64,000 nt of DNA. It comes from Lithobates sylvaticus (taxonomy: Eukaryota; Chordata; Amphibia; Anura; Ranidae). The notes under the pieces were generated by a model that was given only the letters and a program-made list of their open reading frames with translations, searched no databases and had not been told where the DNA came from. The stretch's first letter is position 1. Every line of letters starts with the position of its first letter. The DNA is taken from assembly GCA_028564925.1 (NCBI GenBank), contig CM053033.1, positions 87,284,468 to 87,348,467 on the forward strand, read 5' to 3'. Positions 31,400 through 43,128 of the stretch are shown one piece after another. Both the position numbers and the translations under genes were made by a program.

Positions 31400-32410
31400 G
31401 AAGTTGTTTAAAGTGGAACTTTGGTCAGAAGTTTAAAGTGTTTATAACCTTAAACAAATTAATAAAAATGGATCCTATTCCTTCAAAGCATGTTATACAG
31501 CACAGTGCTTTTGGTGTGTCATTTGGCCCTTTCTATCAACTGAAATACCTGGCTGATCCTGCCTGGTGCTGCCCTCTATTTTGTAAACTGATCACGTTTA
31601 TCATGGCTGCTGAGCCCCTGATACCGCGGGCAGTTTACGTTCCTCCATCATCCGCAGCTCTCCTCTGTCCTCCTCTCCCCCCCGCCTGTCAGCTCCAATC
31701 TGCTCCCTGATCTTCCCCTCCTGCTGCTACCATAACAGTGTCATGTCCCTACAATCCACTCTATTAGGTAACAATATGTGCCCCACTGTATATTCTTTAT
31801 TAAAAAAAAGCAGATTTCTACTCTATTTCAGAGCGCCACCCGGCACTCATGTGACCGCCCGACTTTCTCCTCCTCTCCTCTCTTCCTCCGGCTGACATCA
31901 GTGGGAGTTCTCGCCCCCTCCTGCTGTAGAAGGTTCACGTGAGCACCAGGAATCGCTCTGAAAAAGGTTACAAATCTGCTTTTATTTCATAAAAGATATA
32001 CAGGGGGTCCTCGACTTACGAGCACCTGAAATACGAACAACTCCTACTTACGAACCGGGCGCTGCGGGGACCCTCTGCTGTTCTGCACGGACATCGGCTG
32101 TTCTGCGCATGCGCGGCCAGACGGAGCCACGGAAAATGATGGAAATTTGCCACACATGCGCAGAACGGCATTCGACGGAACATCGGAAATATCCGTAATT
32201 TGCCGCGTATGCGCAGAACGGCATTCGATGGAACATTGGAAATGTCCGTAATTGTCGTTATGCGCATGCGCGGCCGACTTACGAACATTTACGATTTACA
32301 AGTAGGCGCAAAGTCCCTAACGGGTTCGTAACCCGGGGACCCCCTGTACAGTGGGGCCTAACACAGTGGATTGTAGAGACATGACAAGTGGCTTTACAAC
32401 CACTTGAAGT
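31400..32410. mobile_element. Palindromic MITE split by a TA-flanked MITE
   Basis: The left part (GTGTCATGTCCCTACAATCC, about 31738) pairs with the right part (GTGGATTGTAGAGACATGAC, about 32365). The outer ends are roughly AAAGTGGAACTTTGG and CTTTACAACCACTTGAAG. The nested element is 32001-32346. Confidence 0.6.
32001..32346. mobile_element. TA-flanked MITE with CAGGGGGTCC ends
   Basis: CAGGGGGTCCTCGACTTACG on the left pairs with ...CCGGGGACCCCCTG on the right, with TA at 31999-32000 and 32347-32348. The interior repeats GCGCAGAACGGCATTCGA. TA duplication suggests a Tc1/mariner/pogo-type origin. Confidence 0.85.
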
Positions 32411-33149
32411 CCTGCTAGATCACAGAACGGCAATCTGCCTTGTTTACATAGGCAGACCACCCTCCTGCCTCTGTTGGGAATGATCGGCGGCTCCCGGCAG
32501 ATATGGGGTCCGTGCGGGCTCACTTATTGGCTCCCGATGCCGCAAACCTGGAGGTAAAGATCACGTACAGATACGTGATTTTGCCTGTAGGAGCCGCCGC
32601 CCTGCAGTACATATACGTGGGGTGGTAGGCAGCAGGTTAAAATCCATAATACACTCTCACCCTGCTCTGCACATGTGCAGCTGCTCTACATTTATAGGCA
32701 CTGCTGAGTTTGTAGAGGCCAATCAGCTGACAGCCTTGTGTCCTGTTCATACCACATTGTGTGGATTTTTTTCTGGGCAGGAATCTTCAACGTGTATGCA
32801 GTTTTCTGCACGGAAAAAAAAACTGTAATCAACATTGGTGTGAACAGGGCACATAACTGATGTACATGAAAACTGATGTCAACATGAATAAAAACTCACT
32901 GAAATGCACATGAAAACTGATTATTTATGCACGTATGGTGTGAATGAACCCTTAAAGCTGAATTAAACCCTCCTATCCTTTACAGCCAAGGAAGCTGCTT
33001 CTGTTTGATCTGTAACTGCCATGGTGCTGCACATGTGAAAAAAAAGACCCACAATTACACAATTACAGAATACACAACCAATAAAAAAAATGTAAAAAAA
33101 AAGATTTTCTTCATCAGACTAGGCCAATATGCATTCTGCTACATGTTTT

Positions 33150-33410
33150 TGGTAAAAAATCCCATTGCGCATTCGCGAGTCGCGCTGCGCGTTCTAAATG
33201 GCCAGGCAATCTTCTGGGACCTGTGACGTGTCCCAGAAGATTGCAAGGAGGGACGGGCCGCCTAGGCCGCCCGAGCGGGAGTGGGAGCTGGGTAACTGTC
33301 AAAACTAGGTACCCGCTCCCACCCCCCTTGAAAATGACATGTCAAATGTGGCATGTCAGGGGGTCAGGATTCCTTAAAGCGGAAGTTCCACTTTTGGGTG
33401 GAACTCCGCT
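33150..33410. mobile_element. M4 MITE, right portion
   Basis: The right end GCGGAAGTTCCACTTTTG...GGAACTCCGCT (33378-33410) forms a tight hairpin followed by TTAA 33411-33414. The left part shares GCGCATTCGCGAGTCGCGCT and a CCCAGAAGATTGCA hairpin with the M4 copy at 41534. The left end is missing. Confidence 0.7.
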
Positions 33411-33485
33411 TTAATTTGAAATGTATGTTCCTTGAAAAAGAACATGATTTTTTACCAAGTTGTTATGGGTAAAGTTCAGTTTTAA

Positions 33486-33895
33486 AGGGGAAGTTCCACT
33501 TGTTTGCATCCTCCCCCCTCCACTGCCACATTTGGCACTTTTTGGGTGGGAGTGGATACCTGGCTTTGACAGGTAAGCTGCTCCCACTTCTGGTCAGATC
33601 GTCACGGGGATCTGTGTGGAAGTTTGGCCCCCTCCTTCACTTCTAGGACACATCGCAGGTCCTAGAAGACTGCGGGACAATTTACAAAACGCATGTGCAG
33701 TAGGAAATCGGCTGTGAATCCTGTTTCCCTTACCTAAGATGCTGGCACCTGCACCCAAAGCCGATTGAAGAATCAGTTCAGGTGAAGACATCGATGGATC
33801 CCTGGTTAGGTGAGCGTCCTTGTATTAAAAGTCAGCAGCTACAGTATTTGTAGCTGCTGACTTAAATTTTTTTTTGTAAAAAAAAGGGTGGGGGG
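33486..33895. mobile_element. M4-related MITE, left-anchored
   Basis: It starts after TTAA 33482-33485 with AGGGGAAGTTCCACTTG. It contains GTCAGCAGCTACAGTATTTG and a donor-like TTAGGTGAGCG near 33807. A matching right end is not evident. Confidence 0.55.
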
Positions 33896-34022
33896 GGGGG
33901 ATTGGTGTCAATATTTTCTTATTTTATATATATTTTTTTTTTACAATTAAATTTTTTTTGAATTTTTTTACAATTACCGTACATTTTTTGATATTTATTG
34001 CATTTTTTTTTTCTAACCTTGT

Positions 34023-34345
34023 TGGTGGGCTTTGGTGAGATATCAGGGGTCTAAACCCTGACAGACCCCTGACATCTCCCCTTTGAGACAGAGAAAGAGA
34101 CTGAGGACACAGATTCCCTAGTCCCTTACTCAGCATTAAATGGACAGGAGACAGAGGCCCCTGTCTATTCATAAACTGAAGCATCGTAAACACAGTTAAG
34201 ATGCTTAGTTATGAATGAACAGAGTCAGTGATCACGGACTCTGTTCATTCAGAAAAGGAAGGAGCCAGTAAATGACATAGATACCGGCTCCTTCTTCCGC
34301 TCTCCATCCTGACAGGAGGAGGACACGGCCGGGGACACAGTTTAC
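34023..34345 (+). repeat. R4 block, copy 2
   Basis: It matches 27740-28080 in order: TTTGGTGAGATATCAGGGGT, ACCCCTGACATCTC, GAAGCATCGTAAACACAG, GGAGCCAGTAAATGACATAG. AT-rich sequence precedes both copies. Confidence 0.85.
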
Positions 34346-34916
34346 TCTGCTCAGTTTTCACAGGAAACAGGAGCGAGCGGTACCTAACTGTGTCAAGTCT
34401 AATTTAGAAAGGGAAGGGGGCCCTTCCTCTGCTCTCCATCCTGACACATCCCCACAGCAGCCGGTTGGAGAGGAGGGTAGCCGGTGTTCTGTCGGATAGT
34501 GTCCGCCTATCGTATAGTGTCCGGGCCATACTGCGCAGGCGCAGGGCTTGCGCAGTACGGAGGACAAGGAGATTCGAAAAATCTCCGAAGAAACCCCACC
34601 ATCCAAGTGGACATAGGGCTGCACAAAGTTAGGAGGCCCCTCGCGGGCTCCCTTCGCTCGCCACGCTTCGGGCGCGGCCCGAACTCAATACAGTTTTATC
34701 TTTTAGATTTAGCAGGAGATTTGTTGTGTTTGTCTCCACTAATAAGGATTTTAGTGTGTGTCCCTGTCAGGTAGGCTGTACAATGCCCCATGATTTTTAA
34801 CAGCATCCCTGTACTGGTGTAGTGGGTGCTGCCGACCCCCCTCAATTTGTTCACCGGGCAGAGTTAGACAGTGGCGCTGTGACAGGGGAGAAACAAGCAG
34901 GTCTGTCGGACTGGCT

Positions 34917-34997
34917 GTAGTACACACGGACCGAATGTTGGCCAGTTTCTGTTGAACCGCTCAATGCTGTCTGACATTTGATCCGCGTGTACGGGGC
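34917..34997. mobile_element. M13 short MITE
   Basis: GTAGTACACACGGACCGAAT and the right end TTTGATCCGCGTGTACGGGGC are imperfect complements. It is followed by TTAA 34998-35001, which also begins M1. Confidence 0.6.
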
Positions 34998-35001
34998 TTA
35001 A

Positions 35002-35755
35002 AGCGGTAGTAAACTGCATCAGAAAAAAATAAAATTAAAATAGGTACACACGAGCGGATTTCCCGTCTGAAAAATCTGGGATGGTTTTTCTGACGGAATT
35101 CCGCTCAAGCTTGGCTTACGACTGTCAAGAACGTGGTGACGTACAACACTACGATGAGCCGAGAAAATTAAGTTCAATGCTTCCAAGCATGCATCGAATT
35201 GTTTCCGAGCATGCGTAGGAATTTTGCGCGTCGGAATTGGTAAAGACGATCGGAACTTTTTCTGACCGAAAAATTGAGAACCTGCTCTTAATCTTTTGCT
35301 GGCTGGAATTCCGCCAGCAAAAGTCCGATGGAGCATACACACGGTCGCATTTTCCGACCAAAAGCTCTCATCTGACTTTTGCTGGCAGGATTTCCGATCG
35401 TGTGTATGTGGCATAAGTCATAATGTGCTAGTATGTATATTAGCTGAGAACTAAGCCCTCCAGCAGCACACTGTCACCACTGAAGGCGCTTCTATCTTCA
35501 ATCGGTCTTCTGGGCTTATGTGCTTCGGCAATATGAATGGCCGAGGCAGCAGTGACGTCACTTCCTCGTATGCGTGCAGGAGTCACTGTTTGCGGCACGG
35601 CTCTGAAGGAACGGCATACCGTGACGTCACCGGCTGCATCTAAAGTAAATATCTCCTAAAAGGTGCACGTTTAGGAGATATTTACTGTACCTATAGGTAA
35701 GCCGCCTTATAGGCTTACCTATAGGTAAAAATCATACAAGGGAGTTTAAGGCTTC
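35002..35755. mobile_element. M1 MITE split by an M7 MITE
   Basis: It begins AGCGGTAGTAAACTGCATC after TTAA. After the insert it continues with GTCATAATGTGCTAGTATG, the hairpin AAATATCTCCTAAAAGGTGC, and GGCTTACCTATAGGTA. The uninterrupted relative at 6797 has GGCATAACGAGCTAGTATG in the same place. Confidence 0.75.
35038..35417. mobile_element. M7 MITE nested in M1
   Basis: TAGGTACACACGAGCGGATT on the left, and ...CCGATCGTGTGTATGTGGCAT followed by AAG on the right. The extreme left bases are lost. Repeats of TTCCGCCAGCAAAAGTCCG appear inside in both senses. Confidence 0.8.
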
Positions 35756-36063
35756 ATGCCCCCTGGGTGTAAAGCGCCAGCATTTAGGTGCTGGAGGATA
35801 AATGCACTGTCCAGTCCCACTGCCAGTAGCTTGTAAAACTCTATGAGAGGCTGACAGCTGCTGAAGGTGTACAGGGCTGGATGGTTACCAAGTGGTACTA
35901 ATGTTTAGGGCAGTGTGTGCCCAGAGATGAAAGCTCGGAATGCATTGCAAAACTCATTAAAAACAATTCTCTCCCCATGTGGCTGATATATCAACAGCTT
36001 TTAAGAGAGAGGCTGAGTATTTTTGCTGAGGCACTGACAGTTTCTTTAGTGGCTCAGGGAAGT

Positions 36064-36440
36064 AAAGCCGGCCATAGATGGATCGAATCTCAGACAGTTC
36101 AGCAGGGACCAGCTGAGATTCGATCCATATATGGGCAGACTGGTTGTACTCAAGTTGATTTTTCGATCCATCTATGGGCAGGCTAGTACAACCAGCCTGT
36201 TGGATTTTTTACACATGATTACTGCCAGCGGCTATAGCCACTAGCAGTAATCGTGTTCTGTGGGACAGTAGCGCTGTGGGAAGCATTCTCCCATCAACAC
36301 TGACTGCATTGATGGGGGAATTACGTGATTTTGGAAGAAAAGAAAAGATTTAGAGACCCATGAATGCATGAAGGGGATCAGATCCTGCCTACACATCTGT
36401 CTGTCCTTTTAGGGTCCATGGTTAAGTCTGATAACAGTGA
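36064..36440. mobile_element. M9 MITE (GGCCATAGATGGATCGA type)
   Basis: GCCGGCCATAGATGGATCGA and its complements TTCGATCCATATATGGGCAG and TCGATCCATCTATGGGCAGG lie within the left 120 bp. The right end is probably ...TTTTAGGGTCCATGGTTAAG. A relative is at 62139-62473 and a fragment at 58733-58790. Confidence 0.6.
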
Positions 36441-36560
36441 AATTAACATAATTTTAGACCTTGTTATTTATCGATTGCTGTAGACTACTCATCAATAGTC
36501 TTTATATAGAAGAACTTGTTGGAACAGAAACACTCTCCTGCAATGGAATTGTAAATTATG

Positions 36561-38306
36561 TTAACCCCTTCAGCCCCGGAAGGATTTACCCCCTTCCTGA
36601 CCAGAGCATTTTTTTTGCGATTCGGCACTGCGTCGCTTTAGCTGACAATTGCGCGGTCCTGCGACTCTGTATCCAAACAAAAATTGTTATCCTTTTTTTT
36701 CCGACAAATAGAGCTTTCTTTTGGTGGTATTTGATCACCTCTGCAGTTTTTATTTTTTGCGCTATAAACAAAAAAAGAGCGACAATTTTGAAAAAAAAAA
36801 AGCAATCCTTTTTTTACTTTTTGCTATAATAAACATCCCCAAAAAATATATTTTTTCCTTAGTTTACGCTGATACGTATTCTTCCAAATATTTTTCTACA
36901 AAATATGGGATAGATTTATGGCATTTTTTTTTTATTATTTTTTTTTTATTAGTAATGGCGGTGATCTGCAATTTTTTATCGGGACTGCGACATTATGGCG
37001 CACACATCGGACACTTTTGACACTATTTTGGGACCATTGTCATTTATACAGCGATCAGTGCTATAAATAGCCACTGATTACTGTATAAATGACATTGGCA
37101 GGGAAGGGGTTAAACACTAGGGGGTGATCAAGGGGTTAAGTGTGTCCTAGGGAGTGATTCTAAGTGTAGGGGGGATGGGCTACCACTGACATGACAGAGA
37201 TCACTGCTCCCGATGAAAGGGAGCAGTATATCCCTGTCACTAGGCAGAACAGGGAAATGCCTTGTTTACATAGTCATCTCCAGTGTTGGTCATCTTACTT
37301 TAAAAAAAGTAATTAGTTAAGTTACAAATTACTTCTCCCAAAAAGTAATTGCGTTAGTAACTCAGTTACTACATTGGAAAAGTAATTAGTTACGCAGCAA
37401 AGTAACTGTGACTTTTTTTTTTAATATTCTATACGTGTAACTAAGGGGCGGGTCTAGTATTACTGTAACCAAGGGGCGCATTTATTATTATTGTTATATA
37501 TCGTGTAACCAAGGGGCTGCTCTATTATTACTCTAACCAAGGGGCAGATCTGTTATAGCGTGTAAGCAAGGGGCGGGTCTATTATTATTATATCGTGTAA
37601 GGGGCGGGTCTATTATTATTATATCATGTAAGGGGCGGATTTCTACAGGAGAGGGCGAATGTTAAATTAATGGGCAGAGCTCGATATATAACAATAATAA
37701 TAAAAGCGCCCCTTGGTTACAGTAATACTAGACCCGCCCCTTAGTTACACGATAGACGCCCCTTGCAGAGTAGCACGAGCATCGGGAGCGTGCGGCATCG
37801 CCTCGTACAATTACATGTCAACTGAGAGTTCACTCAGAGCTGTTTAGGTTCGGCAATTTTCGGAAGCTCCGTAGTCCTTCGTACTGTGCAAGCGCTGCTC
37901 CTGCGCAGTACAGGGGGTCCTTATCCAGCGGGGGAACTTTTTCGGCAGGACACCGGAATTACACTACTGCCATCTAGTGGCAGTAGATGTAATTGGGGTA
38001 ACTAAGCCAAAGTAATGGGAACTGAGTTACCATGAGGGGAAAAGTAATCAGTTAGATTACTCGTTACCCTCTAAAGTAACTGCGTTAGGTAACTCCGTTT
38101 ATTTTAACTCAGTTACTTACATCACTGGTCATCTCCCCGTTCTGCCTCTCTGTCTCATGCTCGCGGGCTGCTGATGAACATCGAGTTTGTGGGACCCGCG
38201 GGCACCCCGCAAGGCGGCAAATTCAAGGGGACATACAGGTAAGCCCATTTGCCTGTACAAGCCATTCTGCCGACGCATATGTGTGTGTGGCGGTCGGTAA
38301 GCAGTT
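36561..38306 (+). mobile_element. R2 repeat split by a hAT MITE
   Basis: It starts TTAACCCCTTCAGCCCCGG and ends ...GCGGTCGGTAAGCAGTTAA. It serves as the R2 reference here: GCGATTCGGCACTGCGTCGC, GGTGGTATTTGATCACC and CAGCGATCAGTGCTATAAAT are contiguous in the order used for other copies. Without the 847-bp hAT insert and its duplication it is about 0.9 kb. Confidence 0.85.
37281..38127. mobile_element. hAT-type non-autonomous element, copy 2, with 8-bp target duplication
   Basis: It has the same ends as 5819-6646 (CAGTGTTGGTCATC ... TTACATCACTG). It is flanked by GTCATCTC at 37273-37280 and 38128-38135, a perfect 8-bp duplication. It is 19 bp longer overall than copy 1: it has an extra GTAAGGGGCGGGTCTATTAT unit and lacks a GCACCTGCGCGGTGTA block. 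Confidence 0.95.
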
Positions 38307-38513
38307 AATGTGTTACCAGATTCAGATGAATGTGTATTAGAAATGATTGGCCTCTCCCTCTGCTAATGACACTGAACTTTGTATTTGTGGCAGGATAAAG
38401 CGTGTTGTCTGTGGGCTATTACCTGTTATCACATTCTATGACACAGCTACTCTCCCTAACGTGTGTGAAAATGGAAGTGTGACAGTTCATGTATCAATAG
38501 TTATTGTAACCCT

Positions 38514-38910
38514 TAAGGCTCGATTCACATCTATGCATTTTGCTTTTGAGCGTTTTTGCAGTGCTTTTTACGGTGCTTGCCGCGTTTTTGGTCACGCGAT
38601 TTTGCCGCGTTTTGCGTTTATTTTTTTCATTTTTTTTTTTACACTGTGGTTGCTTAGCAACCAGCTATATACAGTGTAAAAAAAAGAAAAAAAAACGCAA
38701 ATCTTGCGTTTTGGATGCGGGTCCATTGACTTCTATTACATGCAAAACGCTGCATTTTGCATGAAAAAAAAAGTCCCCGACCCTTTCCAAAAATGCAGAG
38801 GCACAAAAATGCATTGATGTGAACATGTTCCATAGGAACACATGTTAAAAAATTTCCCTGCATTTTTGCAAAATGCATCAAAAAACGCGCTAGTGTGAAT
38901 GGAGCCTTAG
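38514..38910. mobile_element. M10 palindromic MITE
   Basis: The ends are TTAAGGCTCGATTCACATC and ...GTGTGAATGGAGCCTTA. The interior holds TGCATTTTGC and AAAACGC blocks in both orientations and TGGTTGCTTAGCAACCAGC, a compact hairpin near 38648. Confidence 0.8.
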
Positions 38911-39171
38911 TGTGAAGATAGAGGACACACATGGAGATCTTTTCAGCTAATGAGGCTCTAAAGTCACACTGGGAATGTGGTCTCCAGAATAATTTGTTTT
39001 TTGTCCCTCCTACATGTATTTTTTCTGTTTTTATTACTGTTATTGAACTGCATCAAGGTATTATTGATCTGATGTATGATTTACATGTAGAGGTGGTTTA
39101 GGGTCACTATAACATGTGATTATGTGATTTGGTATCTTCATCTGTCCTCCCCTCCAGTTTAGTGCTAGTTA

Positions 39172-39700
39172 AAGGAAAAGTCCAGCCTGAGCTTGTTTAG
39201 CTGGGCTTCTCCCACGGCTCACAGGAGTGCAATTAGTTTTGCACTCCTGTGACCCATTTTCAGCAGAGAGCGGTCTTAAGTCCGCTCTCTGCTGATGTCA
39301 CACAGATCAGTCCAGGCACCGTGTCATCCCGACTCTGGAAGTCTGGATCTGCCAAGTGTCTGGACTGATGGCAGCCTCAGCCTCTCAGCGAGCCGCTGAG
39401 ACTGACGCTCCCCGCCCCTCCACAGCTCAGCACTCCAATGAGCGTGGAGGAGCAGAGCAGGAGAGATGCTGACTGACAGGCAGGGGCTCTCCACTCGGGG
39501 AGCCGAGAGAACCGAGCCATCGGTGGTGTTCGGTGGCTCGGCTCTCAGTGCAGAGGCGGCAGAAAGATGCAGCATCAGACCAATGCTGCATCCACCTAGG
39601 TAAGTATGAATATGTGAAAAAAAAAATATTTATAATGCTCACCCTATATGTAAATGCTAAATTTACATGTGCAGATCAGCGGCAGCTGGTGGGGTTTTTT
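39172..39700. repeat. Probable TTAA-type MITE, partial
   Basis: It begins TTAAAGGAAAAGTCCAGCCT and includes GAGAGCGGTCTTAAGTCCGC (hairpin) and AGGTAAGTATG near 39599. The right end is lost in the following GC-rich repeat. Confidence 0.45.
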
Positions 39701-39714
39701 TTTTTGGGGGGGGG

Positions 39715-40235
39715 GGGGTTGGTCGTTGGTTGGTCGGTAGGCGGCACCCCCCGACACTTGGTGGCCGCCTGGTTACGGGCTCCTATGGCAGTGGTTGGGT
39801 TGTGGGCCACGGCTCCCGTGTCCTCTCCTCCTCGGCTTCGGCGGCGGGCAGCACGTTTCCTGTGTCCTCTTCTTCTCGGCGGTGGGCAGCGTGCGGGTTG
39901 TGGGCAGCGCTGCTCCTGTGTCCTCTCCTTCTCATCGGCAGGCAATGGGCGGGTTGTGGGCAGTGTGGCTCTTGTGTCCTCTCCTCCTTGGGGCGGGTTG
40001 AGGGCAGCGTGGCTCCTGTGTCCTCTCCTCGGTGGCGGGCAGCAGGCGGGTTGTGGGCAGCGCAGGTCCTGTGTCCTCTCCTCCTCGGCAGCGGGCGGGT
40101 TGTGGGCAGCACGGCTCCTGTGTTCTTTCCTCCTCGACAGCGGGCAGCGGATGGGTTGTGGGCAGCGGCTCCTGTGTCCTCTCCTCCTCAGCTTCGGTGG
40201 CTTCTATTGCGCGGCTCCCCTCTACTCCTCCTAGG
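39715..40235 (+). repeat. GC-rich minisatellite, about 60-bp units
   Basis: Units share GGCTCCTGTGTCCTCTCCTC followed by GGGCAGC...GGGTTGTGGGCAGC. Length varies by unit. The repeat keeps frames open on both strands (up to 233 codons), but the products are only low-complexity copies of the repeat. Confidence 0.88.
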
Positions 40236-40244
40236 CGTCCAATA

Positions 40245-40470
40245 GGATTGCCTGTCCTTTCAGCCGATCAGGTGATTAATCTCAAGAACCGCTTCCTGAT
40301 TGGCCGAGAGGAGGATCAGTGTGGCAATAGCGAATATTCATTCACTATTGTCACACAACTTGCCCACCCTTTTTTTGAAGCCTCTGGCTCTAATCACGTG
40401 CTTCAAAAAAACACACCCCTGCCATTGGAATCCATGAGTCTGGCGCCCTTTATGTAGATCAGGAATTGGG
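40245..40470 (+). repeat. R3 dispersed repeat, plus copy
   Basis: It contains CTTCCTGATTGGCCGAGAGG, TTCACTATTGTCACACAACT, AATCACGTGCTTCAAAAAAA and TTGGAATCCATGAGTC, in reverse order of 8385-8770. Confidence 0.7.
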
Positions 40471-40492
40471 AAGGGGGGGCGGTGCCCATGCA

Positions 40493-40580
40493 CAGATTCA
40501 GTTGTTTCAAATTACGCTTTTCTCTGAAAGGATTACAGATTCAGTTGTTTCAAATTACCTTTTTCTCTGAAAGGATTACT
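40493..40580 (+). repeat. Two-copy 44-bp tandem duplication
   Basis: ACAGATTCAGTTGTTTCAAA through TCTCTGAAAGGATTA occurs twice in direct succession with a single small difference. Confidence 0.9.
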
Positions 40581-40709
40581 TCAGTTTGTCCATATTTAAC
40601 TGGATCTTGTGCAATCATTGTATGAGAGAAGCCATGCTCTTGTTGAAATGATCATCACATTGAACAGTTGCATCCTTACATATATATGTAAAAAATTCCT
40701 CCATATATA

Positions 40710-41092
40710 CACTATATTGTCAAAAGTATTGGAATGCCTGCCTTTACACGTACGTACATGAACTTTAATGGCATCCCAGTCTTAGTCCGTAGGGTTCAAT
40801 ATTGAGTTGGCCCACTCTTTGCAGCTATAACAGCTTCAACTCTTCTGGGAAGGCTGTCCACAAGGTTTAGGAGTGTGTCTATGGGAATGTTTGACCATTC
40901 TTCCAGAAGCGCATTTGTGAGGTCAGGCACTGATGTGGACGAGAGGGCCTGACTTGCAGTTTCCGCACTAATTCATCCCAAAGGTGTTCTATCGGGTGCA
41001 GATTAGGACTCTGTGTAGGCCAGTCAAGTTCCTCCACCCCCACACTCGCTGTATTTATGGACCTTCCTTTGTGCACTGGTCCAAATCATTTG
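40710..41092 (-). mobile_element. Tc1/mariner remnant, third family (one end and transposase C-terminus)
   Basis: It starts after TA with CACTATATTGTCAAAAGTAT. The minus strand encodes the C-terminal transposase part (VEELDWPTQSPNLHPIEHLW, about 41040-40975), including the last catalytic acidic residue in PIEHLWDEL. The other half and the far end are missing. The family differs from elements A and B. Confidence 0.88.
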
Positions 41093-41529
41093 GTGTACTG
41101 CCTTATCAGCGGCCCTGAGTTCCCCAGAGCTCAAGAAGACTCAGGGTTGTCCAAGTCTTCTTAACCAGCTTTCATTTCACATCCATCTTCTCACTGAATT
41201 TCAAGTGCAGAGACCATCATGGCTTCCGTGACTGTTAAATGTGGTAATAACATGTCATCTTGCATTATATAACAGAACATCGTCCTAAATGCTAGTAGCT
41301 CCCTCAAATGCCAGGGCCCGTAGGCAGGAGGCTATCCTGCAGTCCTCTTCAAAAGTTCCTGTCCTGGTTGAGTCTGTCACAAGGACAAATTAAGATGAAT
41401 CTCCAAATGAGAGCACAGACTGCAATAAAATCCTGATAGGTGTTCTAATCCAACTCCACTTTATCCAAAACAAAATAATAATAATTTAGTTATACTGTTT
41501 AAAATCTAAATTGTTTTTCTGAAAAGGAC
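41093..41529. other. No gene or recognised repeat
   Basis: No termini or coding motifs seen. Confidence 0.4.
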
Positions 41530-41533
41530 TTAA

Positions 41534-42021
41534 AGAGGAGGTCCACCTGAATTTTTTTTTTAAAAGTCAGCAGCTACAAATACTGCAGCTGTTGACTTTT
41601 AATAAATAGACACTTACCTGTTCCAGGTTCCAGCGATGTCGGCAGAAGATAACGAGCGATCGCTCGTCTCTCAGCTGCCCCCGCCGCCATCCTCTGTCAG
41701 GGAATCAGGAAGTGAAGCTTGCGGCTTCACTGCCCGGTTCCCTACTGCGAATGCGCGAGTCGCGCTGCGCGTCTTTATTGGTCCCCGTTGTGTCCTGGGA
41801 ACTGTGTGTTTCCCAAGACACAATGGGGCATCTTCGGATATGGGCGGGCATCCTCGGATAGGGGCGGGCCAGCTTCGGCTAGCTAGTCCCGGAAGTGGGT
41901 GCAGATACCTGTATTAAACAGGTATCTGCACCCCCCTCCCCCCTGAAAGGTGCCAATTGTGGCACCGGAGGAGAGGAGGAATCCGATAAGTGGAAGTTCC
42001 ACTTTAGGGTGGAGCTCCGCT
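41534..42021. mobile_element. M4 MITE, full length
   Basis: It lies between TTAA at 41530-41533 and 42022-42025, with ends AGAGGAGGTCCACCTGAAT and ...GGGTGGAGCTCCGCT. It contains an exact ACTTACCTG at 41612-41620 (a donor on the minus strand, outward), a GTATCTGCACCCC hairpin, and GTTCCACTTTAGGGTGG near the right end. It is very close to 61638-62134. Confidence 0.92.
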
Positions 42022-42025
42022 TTAA

Positions 42026-43125
42026 ATAATATGATTCTTTTTATTTTCAAATTGCCTCCATTGCAGGCATCAGATTGTGCCAGTAAGCCATGCACCAGCT
42101 TCCTCTTTCCAGTAATTTGACTGAGGGCAGCAAGAGCCAATTGCTCTACTGCTGTCAGTACCCAGACGATCAGGATATTGGCACAAATCGGAGGACTCCA
42201 GGGCAGTGAAGCAGGATTGCAGGTAAGTGTTTGGGAACAGGGGGGCAGAACAAGGTACTGGGCAGAGCATTCATTTAGCACTACTGTTTTAATTGCAGTA
42301 ACTCCCAGCAACCTATGCAAAAGTTAGGCAAGTGCAATTTGGACTCTGATTGGTTGCTATGGGTCAGTGCATTTAGATTAAGAAGAAAAAAAAAGAGAGT
42401 CTGATTGAATGCTATAGGAAACAAGACATAATTAGGAGAACATGATAAGCATTTCACACTGGGGGAGGATGACCCGGTCACAGTTCCAGGAAAAGTAACA
42501 GAGTGGACAAAGAACGCTTATGGGCAACGAGCTGGAAAGATACCGGCTCTGGTGTTCCATCCAATTTCTGATGACACAGGATTTAAAGGAGACCTTTCCT
42601 GAAAGAATCATAGCTGTTACAGATCAGTTTCTAAAAATGCAAATGTCCTGGCTGTCATGTGGACCCTCTGGTCACTGACTCAGAACAAATATGCAATTAG
42701 GAACTAAGGTCAGCAACTGTCATTTTCACAGTAACTCCAGCCACATATTACAAATTTGATCACATAGACAGGATGTCATAGTCTTTTGACTAAAATGCCA
42801 TTTTAGTTTTAATTGTATTTTAGTTATATGAATAGTTTTAGTCGTATTTTACTAAATCTCCAGCACATTTTAGTTGACTAAAATCGAATGGGTTTAGTTA
42901 AATTGTAATGCATTGTTTAACCCCTTGACACAGATGTAACACAAATATATGACTACACTGTACTGGGCTGTTTGGGTATCTTCCTTTGTGCTGGGAGCGT
43001 GCTGCACAGCGCACTTCCAGCACATAGATCAGGGTCTCACCGAGAGCCCTGGCCCCCATACTAACTCCTGATTCCGGGTCACCTGATTGCTGTGGTAGCC
43101 TTTGATTGGCTACCGCAGTGGCTTC
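42026..43125. other. No gene; possible transposon fragment at 42776-42910
   Basis: At 42776-42910 a block of AAAATGCCATTTTAGTTTTA and related TTTTAGTTGACTAAAATCG resembles a worn hAT-like end. An exact CAGGTAAGT lies at 42230-42238 without an assigned element. Nothing else was recognised. Confidence 0.4.
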
Positions 43126-43128
43126 CTT

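Noticed and set aside
39533-40245. 233- and 192-codon frames, Gly/Ser/Leu-rich
   Set aside because: They lie within the GC-rich minisatellite, are open on both strands, and have no domain or start context.
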